Source: Cucumis sativus
Lineage: Eukaryota > Streptophyta > Magnoliopsida > Cucurbitales > Cucurbitaceae
Assembly: GCF_000004075.3 (NCBI RefSeq)
Contig: NC_026661.2
Coordinates: forward strand, 930,001 to 994,000
Direction of reading: 5' to 3'
Length of the DNA: 64,000 bases
Numbering within the stretch: position 1 is the first letter of the stretch; each line of letters starts with the position of its first letter. The translations under genes and the position numbers were made by a program. Of this stretch, positions 48,701 through 62,497 are shown in pieces. The notes under the pieces are model-generated. The model did no database searches. It saw only the letters and a program-made list of their open reading frames with translations, and was not told where the DNA came from.

Positions 48701-50415
48701 ATGAAATGGGGCATAGTTATGTTACTTTTAATAACTATTTTTCAGTATAACTATTTTTCTCAATATTTTCTATTTTGTCGTATTTTTATCATTCATTTAT
48801 ATTCAAACGTTACTTTTAGAATAAATTTATTGTTTATGAAAATTAGATATACATTCGAGGGTAGATAGTTTATGAAAATCCAAAGTTAAAAAGTTTAGGA
48901 TTCAAACAAAAATAAAACTAAACTCTAAATTTAATTTTTAAGACAAAGTTATGAACAAAATTAAAATAAAACTAATTAAAACTTAATAATAAAAATATCA
49001 TATTTTGAAATCTACCAATCTAATAAAAATAATAGCCAAAGGGCAGTGACAAATGAGAAATATTTTTCACTTAAATTAATCAACAAAAATAAAGTTTTTT
49101 TTAATGAGTAGAAAAAAAAGTAGGAATGGGCATGTGGTTGTTCGATGAGTTCCTATCAAATTTAAAAACCATTTGAAAACGCATGTGATGTCTACAAATT
49201 TATATGTTTAATTTGTGGGGAGAGAATTTATGTAATTGACATCACAAAATTAATATAGAAAATTGTTATGAATAGCAATAATATGCTTGATTTACTATTA
49301 AAACAAATGTTTAAAATAAATTCTTGTTTTTAGTATAATAGCATTGTTGAAAGAAACATCAAACTTTTCATCAATCTTAATAAAAATATGTTACAAGTTG
49401 AAACTAACTTGGACAAAAAAAAAAATGTTAATATATAATATATAAATAACATATACTTAATTTAGAATCGAAATACAATGATGAATATTGATATACTGTA
49501 TATGCAGTAGAAATAACACATGTTAACTAATTTGTTTTGATACATGATCAGGTAAGACCCATGGATTGATTCACTGCTATAACACAATACAATGTTAAAT
49601 GAATGTTGATACATGAAATTCTATATTATATAACTTACAACTAAAATCTATGCTTTGCTGGAAGGCATGCAGCAGTTTGCTTCATAGCTTATTGGTTTTG
49701 GTGACCTTTTGGAATCATTTTTTTTATGAAGTGGCTTCCTTAATCAGTCAATTAAATGTGAGAGGATTAAGTTATATACCTCTAGGTGGCTACAATAATT
49801 AGATATACCCATTTTTTTTCTACCAAACGTGCATTGTAGTTTTGTATCTCATAGAGTTGAACTTGTAATATTTTTATTAACCTTTTCTTGTTGGAACTGA
49901 TAAGGATGGTTTTGATAACTAATATATTATGGTTTAGTTTGACATTATTCTTCATTCTTTAAAAAAAAAGTGTGTTAAATGAACGTCCCATGCATGCATA
50001 CTGATATTTTACTTGAAACCCATATTTAATATAAAATGAAGGTTAATAAAAAATGATATATTAGATTTAGGACTAAAATGTATCTTAAATAAAAATGTTG
50101 GCACACCTACCTCTACCTCTACCCCTACTACAGATCTATTAATATATACTTGAAATGTACCTTTCATAATCCATACCTTCCAATTTGTCATGAATAAAAG
50201 TGAAGAGACCAACCAATACATTATTTTCGAAAATTTCAAAACTAAAATATTAAGGGAAAATGACAGAGTTTTATACGTTTTTAGAAATTAGAAATTAAAT
50301 TTTGTGTTGACAAAAAAGAAAAGGGTTTGGTGGGTATTTGGGGATAATGTTAATGAATTAATTAAATTGTTAGAGAAGCAAAGTCAAATGCATAACCCAA
50401 GGCTACTCCTACATA

Positions 50416-50418
<3 letters not shown>

Positions 50419-50472
<54 letters not shown>
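50419..50472. repeat. (AT)27 microsatellite
   Basis: 54 uninterrupted bases of alternating A and T. Such tracts are highly length-variable and self-complementary. Confidence 0.98.
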
Positions 50473-50475
<3 letters not shown>

Positions 50476-52012
50476 TTCAAACTTTGTGTTTGTGTGGTTC
50501 ATAATAAATTAACTAAAATTACCAATATCCATATCCTATTAAATATAAAATAAAATCTTTATAAACAATAATACCCAAATATTTATAGTCTACATATATT
50601 AATAATATTTTTTTCAATTTTTTTATTATTAACTCTTTGATCTTTTTAATTAATTTCTGTTTCCTAATTTTTTAAGCTTTTTCATTCATTTTTTATTATT
50701 ATGTTGAGTTCTTTTTTGAAAATATCTTTTATTTCGTGATTAACCCACTATTTGAAGGGATGATTGAATTGAACCTAATCAATTTTAAATATAAATATAT
50801 AATTAAGACAAAATACATTATTCAAATAAACTTAATTTATTTATTTTATAAAAAACGTTTTCTCTGCATTAGCGAAATTAATTTCATCACTTTCACAATT
50901 TACATCTAAAATATTATTTTTACTTTTTAGATATGATAATTAAAAATGGTTAATATAACATAGTAATAGTTAAAGTCACAATTAAACTTTCATGAATTAA
51001 TAATTTACTCAAATTTCCATCATTTTCCATGAGTCTCATAAAAAAATTTCAAAATTTTTGCCAATTAATTTCAAATTCATGGTTTTTGTTTTACTAATAA
51101 CTTATATATATATATAGACACACACCATCTCTCTATTTTTTATTTTGGAAAAATATTATTTATCAAATTTAATTTGTCCCTCAAATTTTAATTATGTATA
51201 TTTTAGGTTTATTGTTAGTGTATCAGTTGAATAATGCATCGTCCAAAGTTAGGTAATTAATATGTATGGTTTCTTTTTTCTTTTATTTGTTTCTATTTTG
51301 TTTAATATAAAAGTTTTATATAGTGGATGATTGGGTTGGATTTCTTTTCAACCTTTACTAATGTATATAAATAATATATCTTAATTCAATTCTAAATTGT
51401 TTTGTTAACAAAGATGCATACTTATAGAAATTAAAAAAGAAAAAAAAAAGCATAAATACCATTGTGCTTTTAAATTTAAATTATTCTAATAATTTAGCTT
51501 AATCAACATTTTTTTAAATGCAAAAATGAACCAAAATAAACAGAAACACGTCTATATAGGGTGACAATTTTAAAAATAATAATTAAGTATATAGTAACAT
51601 TTAAAAAAATTATAAATATAGCAAAATTTATTAGTGATATACTCTTATGATTTATGAATAGATCAATATTTGCAACAATATCTATTAGTGATAGATTTAT
51701 ATCATTCATATATTAGAACAAATTTGGTTATATTAGTAACTTTTTAAAATTATTGCTATATACTTAATTTTTTAAATATTTAATTGCTATAATTACAATT
51801 ATTATTTTAGGGTATAATAAATTTGAACCGGCAAATGTATAAAAACATTTTTGAAAAAAAGTGTAATCAAACACATGATCGTTTTTATTTTAAAATAATA
51901 AAAATGACTTTCGAGAACAATATTTTCTCAAGCAACCAAAACATAGTCCTAATCCCTTTTTTTTTTATGTTAAAAAAAATCACAACAATATGTTAAACAA
52001 ACGTTTTCAGAG

Positions 52013-52255
52013 CTTGTTTGGATTATTTTTTAAAGTGTTTAAATTAAAAAAAAAAAATTTCAAAATATTTGTAGTGTATGTTAATTAAAAAATGAGATTA
52101 AAAAATCACTTTAAAGAAAAAACTTGAAACCAAAATTTGAGAAAATATGTTTTTAAACACTATTACATGGGAAGATCTAATCAAATATTTAAGTGTTTAA
52201 ATTTTACTTATTTTAAAAAAAGTGTTTCAAACAAAAATGTATTCAAACCTAGTCT
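52013..52255. mobile_element. Possible MITE
   Basis: The left end gagcttgtttggattattttt with aaagtgttt is mirrored at the right end by aagtgtttcaaac and attcaaacctagtct. These are imperfect inverted ends of a short non-coding segment. Target-site duplication not established. Confidence 0.3.
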
Positions 52256-53726
52256 TATACTAATAGATTGTACTCTACTAAAATATTCACAACTATTGAG
52301 TTTAACCCTATAAATTTAAAAGTAGAGATGCCTAACTTGTTCACACAATGCCATCTCAACATTTACTCTCAAGATTGATTGTTAATTACAATCAAATTAG
52401 ACTAACAACTCTATTGATAAATCCATTTTAATAATGTCTAAGGGACTGTTCGAATGACATATAACTAACATTTGGGTTTGGATGTGAAAGATAATTATTA
52501 TATGAAAATTAAATATATGTGTTCAATTCAATAATTTGTAAAAAACAAAACTATATAAGAGACATTTTTAAATATAACAAAAAAAATTGAAACTATTTAC
52601 GAAATATAGCAAACTCATTCAATTTGTTAGAGCTCATTTGAGGATTTTTGCTATATTGTTTAGATATAGTTTGGAAAATTGTAAAAAAAAACAATATTTA
52701 ACTAAATATCTACACTTTTGTATAATCAAATATAGTGAATTATGTCTTAATAGTTATATTGAAATAGTTTGTCAATTTTTTTTTATTTTTAAAAAACCCT
52801 TTCAATTCTTTGCTATTTAGGACAATTATTCGTTAAATAATTACTTAACTAAATACTAGTGATGAATTAAATTTAACATAAAATAATTTATTGTTAGGTT
52901 AACTAATTACTTAGTTAATAAAATAAAAAAATAAAAAATCATTTTTAACTAAACATAACTAAATTCATTACTAAAAGCAATTCAATTAATATAAATTAAT
53001 TATAACATTAAAATTTAATGATAATAACTCATATTAAATGGTTAAGATAGCATAATTCATATCAATTATTTATTAGGTATAAATAACATATTAATATTTC
53101 ATAATTAACTAAAAATTAATAGTAACCAACAATTTATATTAATTTTTAAACTAGTTAAACTTTGACCTGTACTAAAAAAGATAGGTTTTAAAGTTTGTTG
53201 ATAATAATATTTTAGAGTTGAATAATAATATCGTGGATTTTAAAAAGTGAAAAGATATTAAATGTCTGAAATCTCATGGAAAAATTGGACAAAACAAAGG
53301 AGGATGAAAAGTAAAAATGAAAAAAATAACTATTTAGTGCCATGAATATCAACTAAAGTAAAAACTTATAAATGAACTCTTGTAAAATTGTCAAAAACAT
53401 TCGAACATTTTAGACCCATGACTCAAAAGTTCGATCTTATGTAAAAAAATAAAAAATAAAATAAAACTAAACACCGAATCCAATTTAAAAGAGAGATTGA
53501 AATTGAAAGGTCTAAAATACTCTGAGTAATTCAGAATTTTACACATAAAATTTAATTGATACGTGATTATCATCTAATAACCGTTGATGAATTTCTATTC
53601 AATTGTTATACAATAATTGGTTGAATATATTTATTTATCAATGTTGAGATATATATAATTTAAAACTTGGTTTGAAGGAAACTACAATGTAGGAAATGAG
53701 TTAAGTAGTTTGTTAGGGAAGTAAGT

Positions 53727-53734
53727 TATAAATA
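53727..53734 (+). promoter_or_regulatory. Isolated TATA box
   Basis: TATAAATA, followed 100 bases downstream by an ATG (53834) opening a 24-codon frame (MTCVMCAVLGHQ...). No long ORF follows; it may be the start of a short or non-coding transcript, or chance. Confidence 0.25.
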
Positions 53735-54489
53735 GAGGAAAAAGAGGGTGGAGAAGATAAAGCTACATTTGGAAATTGAATTAGAGCTTAACACCAAAAC
53801 CCATCACTAGCAGCTACTCTTTTGAGTATTGATCATGACTTGTGTGATGTGTGCTGTTTTGGGCCATCAGAAACTTCCAATTTCAAAGGGAAACAAAATG
53901 TGTGTATGAGTCATCTTTTTAATTTCTCCAACCTCTTAATTACTACTAAACATAGAGATAATTTCATCTTTAATTATTCTTTCTTTCACACTGACTTTTC
54001 CTTTGAAATAAAGATGGAATTAACTACGTGGAAGAAAAAAGAGGCAACAACTTTTCATTTTAAAATTTTAAATTACTTTACTTTTAAATAAATTTTCTTT
54101 GAATTATATACCAATTTCATAATGGTTGTTTAATTAATGAAGTTCTTAGGTCCGTTTTTCCATATAGTTTCAAAATATTTGTTTTGTTTAAGCAGTTTAC
54201 CATTGTGCACAAATATCAATCCGGTCAGTTTCAAAATATTTCTAGCTTTATCTCATATTTTCAATCACAAATTTAAAATAACACAACACTCAATGCATCG
54301 ACAATTTACAAATTAGTCTAATTTACACCATGACAAACTATCGAATTTAGCAAAACGAAAATGAACTCCCTCGATAAAAAGGGTCCATCCAAAATGAACT
54401 CTTTCAATAAGCAAGGATCAGCCAATTTTTAGTTTTTTTTCTCATTATAGTACAAATTTTCATTTTATTTTTCAATATGTAAGTTCACG

Positions 54490-54574
54490 GTGTGTGTATG
54501 TGCGTGTGCGTGTGTTTAGGTGTATATGTATGCGAGTGTGTGCTTGCGTATTTGTGCGTGTGCACGCGTGTGTA
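54490..54574. repeat. Degenerate (GT)n tract, alternating purine/pyrimidine
   Basis: About 85 bases made almost wholly of TG, TA and CG steps, including gtgcacgcgtgtgtac at the right end. Contains several CpG steps, rare in this AT-rich region. Confidence 0.9.
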
Positions 54575-56616
54575 CAACCCCTTACATACGGCTACTCGAC
54601 TCACTTTTTTTATTCAATTTTCTAACCAAACTCAAACACAAACTTTAACCCAATTCCATTTTTACGGTTTGAAACACTAAAAAGAAAAGAAAAGAAAAAA
54701 CTAAATGAATACCAAGAAAAAGTAAATGAATACCATCAAAAAACCAAAAAACTAGATGAATACCACCGATAAAAAAAATATTATCAAAGCAAGATGCAAT
54801 AATCAAAATCTATGACCTCAGATAGAAACTTTGGCTCAAGAGGAATACGTATATACAAAGCATGTATATGTAAGCATTTTTGTAAGTACTTCAAATTGTT
54901 TGGATACAATTAACAAAATCACATTCTTTGACAAACTAAAAAACAATAATTTAGTCTCAATTTTCATATTAAGTTTTTGCAATTTTAAATTTTTAATAAT
55001 TTAGTCTCTCATGTAGAATAATTAGAATAATTAATTGATGTTAACATTTATTAATTTAAGATATGCACTTTATAATTGAGTAAAAACAGTGAGTCTTCGT
55101 TTACTTGAGCAATTTATTTATGCAATAAAGTTTAGTTCAACAAAATGGTAATAGAGAGTAAATTGTTATAAATATTAACTGTCTAAATCGTTACATTGTA
55201 AATTAAACTATATAGATTAAATTGTCACAAACAAAAAGTTTAGGGGAGGGAAAGGATTATAAGGGAAAGGTTTCATTCCTCATCCCCTCAAATCTTACAT
55301 CAACCCTTCCTCCATCATTCCTTACCATTTCTTATTTATAATTAACTCATTTAAATTTAAATTTAAATATTATTTAATCTATTTTTTCTTATAATTTCTA
55401 CCTATGAATTTTGTTAATTTTAATACTTTTATTTAAAAAACATAACTTTCAATTTGGTACAATTACATGAATTTAAAATTTTTATTTTTTATTTTACTTT
55501 TAAATTAGGTAATTTATCGTGATTACACTGTTTGATCAGTTTTTTTTTTCTCTTGCATTACAAAAACCAAGACGATTTGGTAAATTAAATATGGATTGGG
55601 TAGATTTAGAATATGAATTTTGTTTAAAGAAATAATAATTTAATCGCACGTAACAATTACGTAAAAAAAATTGAGAATGAATGTCGTATTTAAAGAAATC
55701 ACTCCAAATTGTTTTATGAAGACTATAATGATTTAATAAATTAAATATATAAAATTTGTGTATTGGAGTTAGAATATAAATTTTTAAAAATAATAATAAC
55801 TTTTGTTTGTGCAGTTTGTTTCATGTAACTGACTTCAGCCCCTCCTAGAAATTATTTTGTTCTTCGTATATCGTATATCGTTTCGTTTGAATGAAATTAT
55901 GGTGTTAGTCATTGAGTTTAAATCAATTGTTAAATATACACAACATGTGTATTGCATTTAGAATATCAATTAAAAAAATAAAAATATAATTTATTCACAC
56001 ACCCAACATTGAAAAAGGTAGAAAATGAACGTCATATTTGAAGAAATTAGTGGAAATTATTTTATGAAAACTATGATGGTTTGATAAATTAAATATATAT
56101 AATTTGTGTATTGAAGTAAGAATACGAATTCTTTAAAAAAAAATTATTAGCACGAAAGTATAAAAAACATTGAAAATGAACCTTGTATTTAAAAAAACTA
56201 ATGAAACTTGTTTTACAAAAATATGACAATTTGGTAACTGAAATATACGGATATTTGTGTAATGAATTTTAAAAAATAAAATAATAAATAATTTTCATAA
56301 TCTACTCACCCAATCCTTCTCCCAAACAAATATTTTTACCTATTATAAATCTTCTCCCAAACACATATTATCATAATCATTTTCTTTCGTCACTTTTATC
56401 TTCAATAATTAATCAAATATTAACTGAGGAGGGGCATTTTGGTTGTCTGAGCTCATGTACAATCTTGTTCCTCCCATCATTACCAACTCATTTACATTTT
56501 TCTTCCTTTAATCCATACTACTTCTAAGAAATTGAAAGGAAAACAAAATCCTAAAAGAGCCACTCTCTCATGCATGGACTACAGTTCACCCACCAAAATT
56601 TGAACCAACAACCAAT

Positions 56617-56625
56617 TATATAAAA
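56617..56625 (+). promoter_or_regulatory. TATA box of a candidate non-coding transcript
   Basis: TATATAAAA, followed about 55 bases later by a CT-rich leader-like stretch (tctatttctctctctgtttc). Confidence 0.35.
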
Positions 56626-56649
56626 AGAAACAATTGAAGAAGTATTCTA

Positions 56650-57830
56650 CATCAACTAATTGTTTGTATTCTATTTCTCTCTCTGTTTCTAATGGGAAAA
56701 AAATTGCTGAAAAGAGATGGAACTTTAGTTGGCCCTTAACCTGAGGTATATAGGTTTTTGTCTGATAAGCTTTCGGGACTATATGATGATGCCAATTCCC
56801 ATAGTCCAGTTGTTAACTATGGCTATGAATTGAACTGTTTTTTAAATCTTCACCTTTGTTTTTTTTCTCACCATTGCAAAGTTTTTAGAGGAACTTGGAG
56901 AGGATCCTTACTGACTAGGTATGTGCCTGGTGAATGTACTTGAGCAAACTGTTTCATTCGAACCTGTACGCAACATTAATACTTTTATTTTCTTGGACAT
57001 AATTCCCTTTGAGTATATGATTCTCTGACCAAATCTATCTATTATTGAGATGTTTTTGGCATGTTCCAATGCTGTCTCTAATTATCCTCTGCTTCTATCA
57101 ATAAATACAGGTGATTTCAATCATAGCATTGTCATCATGCAAAACCTGATGGAGACTAAAACCTCTTGTAGGTAGCAAAAACTGGGACTACTGTGTTATT
57201 TCGAAATTGAGCCAAGACCAAAGGTTGAGATACTACTTTGATTCTTTTTCTGTCATTCCTAAACTTGGTTTTTAATTTTGTTTCAGCCTTTCAGATCCAT
57301 CTTATTTCTCTCACTCACTCTGAAGCTCTCTTTTCTGTTTCAGATGTATTGAATGGATGGGTTGTTGTTGTGTTGGGACTGAGAATAATAAAAAAGGTGG
57401 AGAAGAACTTGTGCTTTCTGTTTCTCAAGTCATTCCATGTAGGGATACCATATGTGCACACCCAAGAGCTAGTTCTTGTGATCAACTGCCCTTTCAGTGC
57501 CTCTAAATTCTGGGTATTTCGTTGATTTTTATCATCTCATGCCCCCTTCCACTTCCTCTCCCCTCTTCTCTGTCTCGGATGTTCTTTGTTGAACAGGGTT
57601 TATATGCAGACATTGCTATCAAATGAACCCAAATGGCTACTCTTTTCCAATGATGATGTGGGTAGCATTTGTAGAGAAAATTACCATACTACTACAGGTT
57701 GCAACAACAGCTACGTTTTTTTTTCATCCTCTTTGTTGGAAACAATGGGGACCAGAGTATTAGTTCCATTTCCGTTTGGAATAGTGGTGTTGTTCATTGC
57801 TCAACATGTATAGACAGACACTCCTAATAA
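56650..57830 (+). ncRNA. Candidate spliced, mRNA-like non-coding transcript
   Basis: Downstream of a TATA box, a set of good splice sites can be paired. Donors: cctgag|gtatat near 56746, actag|gtatgt at 56918, tgtag|gtagca at 57171, ctgg|gtattt at 57513. Acceptors: tttttag at 56888, aatacag at 57110, tgtttcag at 57343, gaacag at 57596. The joined exons contain stops in every frame. The first ATG (56693) gives only a short peptide (MGKKLLKRDGTLVGP). The sequence is less AT-rich than its surroundings, as transcribed DNA tends to be here. It could instead be a degenerate protein gene. No family was recognised. Confidence 0.25.
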
Positions 57831-59214
57831 ATCCATCCCAAAATTACGAATTGATGTTTAAATTATCTTCTAACGGATATAGCTGCTGTGGATTTCTCAG
57901 ATTGGTGATGCAATTCATTTTGGAATTGATTTTCAATAGTATATATATGGAAAGCAATAAACACGAAAACGAGGCTTTTGTGGAAATTCGAATACCATAA
58001 GAAAATGGTTAAAAATGCAATCAAAGTAGGTATGGATGACCAGAAAGATAAGTCATGTGTACATAACGGAAGAGACAATATTACACATACTGGGACTTTT
58101 TGAGTGAATACAAAAAATAAAATCACTAAAAACATACGCTGAAATGAATAATATCATACAGTTATAAATGTAAAAATGTGCAAGTAGTTCCAATATTCTA
58201 AACCAGTGATATCAAATTTAGCCCCTCATTTAGTTAATTTAGTGTGCCTTCCTGACATAGTCATGATGGTTTGTGACTGAACTCATTAATAAAGCTGTGT
58301 GAAGTGAAACCAAAATTTGTTTGATTAGAAGTCATATACTTAAAAATAAACATATGTGAGGGACTATATTGAAAAAAGTAAGTGATTGTTATTGAAGCCA
58401 TGCATTTGACTTATTCATATCAATGTGTTTTGATGATGTAGTCACATGCTCTTGAATCAATATGGATTGAATATTTCATGAGATTTGATAGTCTTACATT
58501 GTAACAAAATAGTGTCAGAGTTGTATCTTTTACTTAATTGTATATGCCATTATTCATATCAAAGAGTAAACACGACTGAATAACTGTTAGAAGAAAAGCT
58601 TGGTAGTCCTTCACTTCAAGAGTAAATTGTTAGGAACATGAACAATATTGTGCAATTTTATGAACGATGGATAGTTTCAATCATTTATTAATTATCACCA
58701 AAGGATGATTTGAACTCTAACTCAATTCCAAACTTCAAATAAATTAATATATATGTCTATTCATATTTAACTAGGTCAATCGAAGTTAACATTAAGAAAC
58801 ATAAACCACTTGCATAAATGGTGGTATTTAGGTAAAAAATTGTAGAATATATAACATATGGATAAAACAATTATATAAAACTAGCTATCAGTGATAAGTT
58901 TGTATTTGTTATGGTTACGAAGGCTTCTTTCCATTTTTTCAAATTGAAAATCACCGTTTGATAGGAAATATTAATAACTATACATAAATTATATAAATTT
59001 GGTGAGTTTTAGAAACGTATGTCATATAGATATCTTATGATATATTGTTTGAAGAATAATAAATAAAAAGATAAAAAGAATAATAATAATCCATCGGTTT
59101 TTTGTTGTGATTTAGAAGATCGGACCTTCTTCGTGGTATCGCAACCGAGAAATTAGCATCTCCCGAGTTTTTTCGCAATCCTGCCAGAAAGAATTTCGGC
59201 GGCCACTGTCGAAG
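57831..59214. other. Intergenic upstream of TRAPPC2L
   Basis: AT-rich, no gene recognised. The last 120 bases are less AT-rich and probably contain the TRAPPC2L leader. Confidence 0.55.
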
Positions 59215-61185
59215 ATGATCGTCTGCGTCGCCGTCGTTGGCCACCAGGTGCGACCCCATGAATACCATATTTTATGGAACCCAAAATAATTTCATATATG
59301 TTTATAAGAAAAGATTTTGTGATCCCTTTTTCCGATTCGGGCCGAGCTAACAGAACAACCCCCTTTACATTCAAAGCTTCACGGAGGCCGATGATGCTCT
59401 CAAGCTCCACCACATTGTTCACTGTTCCCTGGATGTCGTCGATGAGCGAGGTATATTTATCTCTCTTGTAATTTGATATTTCGCGATCAGATCTACGAAT
59501 CTCGCTTGCTGTTGTACTCAACTAGTAGGGTTTTCGAATTGCTTTGATTTATGTGTCTTGTAGACTCCAATTTGTTTTTCTTATATTGTTTGTGGTGTTG
59601 TTGCCAGTGAACAATCCGAGAAAATCTGGACCGACCCTGAACGAGACATTTCTGGGTCTTCTTTATCCGACAGAAAATTACAAAGTGTGAGTATGATTGT
59701 TCATATAAGTAGGATCAGAATTGGTCCTGTTTTCTATTTCAATTGGAGTAGACCTTTAACGCTCTGTACATTTCCAGGTATGGCTATTTGACTAACACCA
59801 AAGTGAAGTTTATTATGGTGACAACAGATCTAGATGTCAGAGATGCCGATGTTAGAAGTGTGAGTTTCGTTTGTGGGTTTTTTGCAATTTTCTACAGCAG
59901 TATAGTTCTTTAATTTCCATTTCACTTGTGACTATTACTGTCAAGTAAGTTTTGAAAAGCTTCAAACTTGTTTATTTGTGAAAACTTTAGTGATGCAAAC
60001 ACTTGATAAGTGCCTCCTACTATTCAATTGTCTTTTAGAAGCTTGCTTTCAATGTTAAAGGGCAAGCTTTCCCGTGGTTGCTATTTAGTATTGATGTGAG
60101 CATGATATATTCCTAGAGAGGAAATTGACATATATTACCTTCCTTGACGGCGAGCTGAAACCAGAAGTGGCATCTGCCGGTATCTGAAATGAGCTTCTTA
60201 TGCTCCGAATATGCACACTTTAATCTCTAAATACATATAGTAGTAGAGGATATGTGAGTGCTAGCATGCTCAATACCCAACGATAATTGAGATGTAATTC
60301 TTTCCTTGAGGTCTAGGGCTCTAAACCTGTAGTAGAGGATATGTGAATACAAATACCATTTTAGCTGGTAAGGAAGATAGATTTGAACATGACATATTCT
60401 AGAGACTTGAGAGGTACACTATTACAGTATTTATTTTCACCTCACATGCTGCAGAAACAGGAAATGACGTCCACTCAAATTTGAAGTTGGTTTCTTATCT
60501 GAAAATATTTGCGTTCAATTTTTCTTGAACGAAACCTTACAATAGGATGTTTTAATAATGTGCAATATATGATTCATTGTCGTTATTATTTTTAAGCATT
60601 GTTTTCTTTTAACGTTTGTACTTATAACTCGACAGATCAACGGTTTTATTCTTTATAACTCTTGCTTCTTTAGGGAGTTGTGGTTTGTCATTGGTTTGAG
60701 AAGTCTGAGTTTCGTTAGTTTATAAGGATGTTTAGTTATTTGTAGCCTTTATTTGGATTGTGAGGAGGATTGAATTGTAAGAAGTTCTCTTTTGTACAGT
60801 TTCTGTTTCAATTACAAGCGTATAATTTTAAAAAATCTGGTGTACTGCATGTTTATAGTTCAGCTATGCAAGATTCCATTAAACAAGATCTATTCTATAG
60901 GTTGTGTAGCTATGTCCTAAGTGATACTATTTTGTTGTCTTAATTGATGCCTCTCTCGCATACACTATACTTTTCTGATAAAGAAAGTTAAACTTAGCCA
61001 ATTTTTTAACATGACATCTGACCCTAGTTCAAATTTGCATCCAGTTTTTCAGGAGATTTCATGCTGCATATGTAGATGCAGTTTCGAACCCGTTTCATGT
61101 GCCAGGTAAGAAAATTACTTCCAAAACTTTTGCAGAAAGTGTGAGCACCATTGTCAAGTCATTTGGCTTCAGTTCAGCTATTTGA
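59215..61185 (+). CDS. TRAPPC2L: TRAPP complex subunit 2-like protein (TRAPPC2L)
   Basis: Exons 59215-59247, 59354-59450, 59608-59686, 59778-59859 and 61045-61185 join in frame to 143 residues, close to the 140 of the Arabidopsis protein. It begins MIVCVAVVGHQ and contains NNPLYIQSF, SGPTLNETFLGLLYPTENYK, VRDADVRSFFRRFHAAYVDA and NPFHVPGKKI, all characteristic of this sedlin/SNARE-like longin-fold subunit. It works in the TRAPP vesicle-tethering complex at the Golgi and in membrane trafficking; that is family knowledge. The first exon codes only 11 residues. Intron 4 is 1185 bases and holds no exon I could find. It converges with the RPN3 gene. Confidence 0.95.
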
Positions 61186-62497
61186 GTGACGAACCACGCA
61201 ACCATTGTGTAGAACTGAAACTTCAATACCGAGTCGAAGCCATTGACGACAGCAGTTTATAAACCTTTGTTGATTACTGTCATCTTTCTTGTATTCTTGA
61301 TGGTATTTGATTTTTATTTTATCCGTTGTGGTAAGAAAGGTGATACAACTGAACTTTTTTTCATAGACATTGACTGTTTCTATTTTGAGCTCTTTCTCAC
61401 ATATTGGATTCTGCTTCGAGCTGAAATTTTATCTATGAGGATATTAACTTTAGAGTTGGTTAGCCTAAAGTTGTATAATGTGTTTTTAGGTTACATGAGT
61501 TGTACAAATTTAGCTTTTAGTGCATTTTTTGTTATAACTTATAAGTTTTGGAACTTGATACGTGCCGAACGAGGCATTTAAGTTTACATTTTCAAAATCA
61601 TCTATTGATTCATTTGGTAGACATATTTTTAAAGCTTGGTTTTATTCAAGATTGAAATAGTGAATATTTCTAAAACAAATACTTTTTTTGCTTTTATTGA
61701 CTATGATCTTAAATTTGAAATTTTGGAAGGGAGAACTATATTTGAAATGAAAAGAAAAACAGGTGAATATTGAGCCTAGTCCATCTAGGTTTTAGGTATT
61801 TTTTTCTTTTGTGATGGGTGTAGCTCGGTTGATTCAAGTATTACCATATATTATAACAAAGAAAAAACATTTACAAATAAATTCAAGTTCAACTCAACGT
61901 TCAGTTGAATTCACAACACTTTACACATTTTGAAGAACTTCTTTACATTGGGATCTACGTGCTGTCTAAACAGCACAAATTCAAAAACATATTCATTGGT
62001 TTTAAATTTCTCCCTTATTGTGCTTTAAGAAATTCTCTAAAAATTTTACAATCGAGTTCAGAAATCCCCCGACTTAAAAAGTTGAAACAAAAAAGTTCAT
62101 ATAATAAAGCATAGGTTCGATCCCATTCTTAAACCTTAAGTAAGCCGTTTGAACATTTAACAGCAGGCCATCTACATTGCACAAATGTAAAAAGCTTCCC
62201 GATTAATATCAACTACGAAGTGCCATAAGTTGTCCACTTTCCCCAGATGAAAAATCCAAAAGCTCATGTTACAATTTAGAAGAGTATCACTAAATAAGAA
62301 AATGGGTATCTCAAGTACGTTCTATGAATGAAACAGCCGGCATTACAAGCATAAAAAGATTCATGGTAAAATAAATGGGTAAGAGCAGTTTGAACTCATG
62401 CAACAAAAACTTCCTGCTCAGCATACCTGGATGAAATTGTATATCTGATTCAAGGCATTGAGATCTCGTAATTGTGTTGAGTCTTGCACTGAATCAG
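61186..62497. other. Intergenic between convergent TRAPPC2L and RPN3
   Basis: 3' UTRs and AT-rich sequence. Open frames at about 61243-61581 and 61905-62114 have no recognisable family. Confidence 0.6.

Larger units (their letters stand above)
45764..56616. other. Gene-poor intergenic stretch of about 11 kb
   Basis: Very AT-rich, with many stop codons in all frames and no recognisable protein or RNA gene. It holds the simple repeats and possible MITE listed separately. A short inverted repeat accaacctacggttggt lies at 47141-47157. A TATA-led candidate small transcription unit near 53727 has no clear coding content. Confidence 0.6.

Noticed and set aside
62112-62124. ggttcgatccc, a perfect match to the tRNA B-box
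   Set aside because: No A-box or cloverleaf lies at the right distance upstream. A loose A-box-like gtagctcggttg (about 61821) is some 290 bases away, so neither a tRNA nor a clear SINE is supported.
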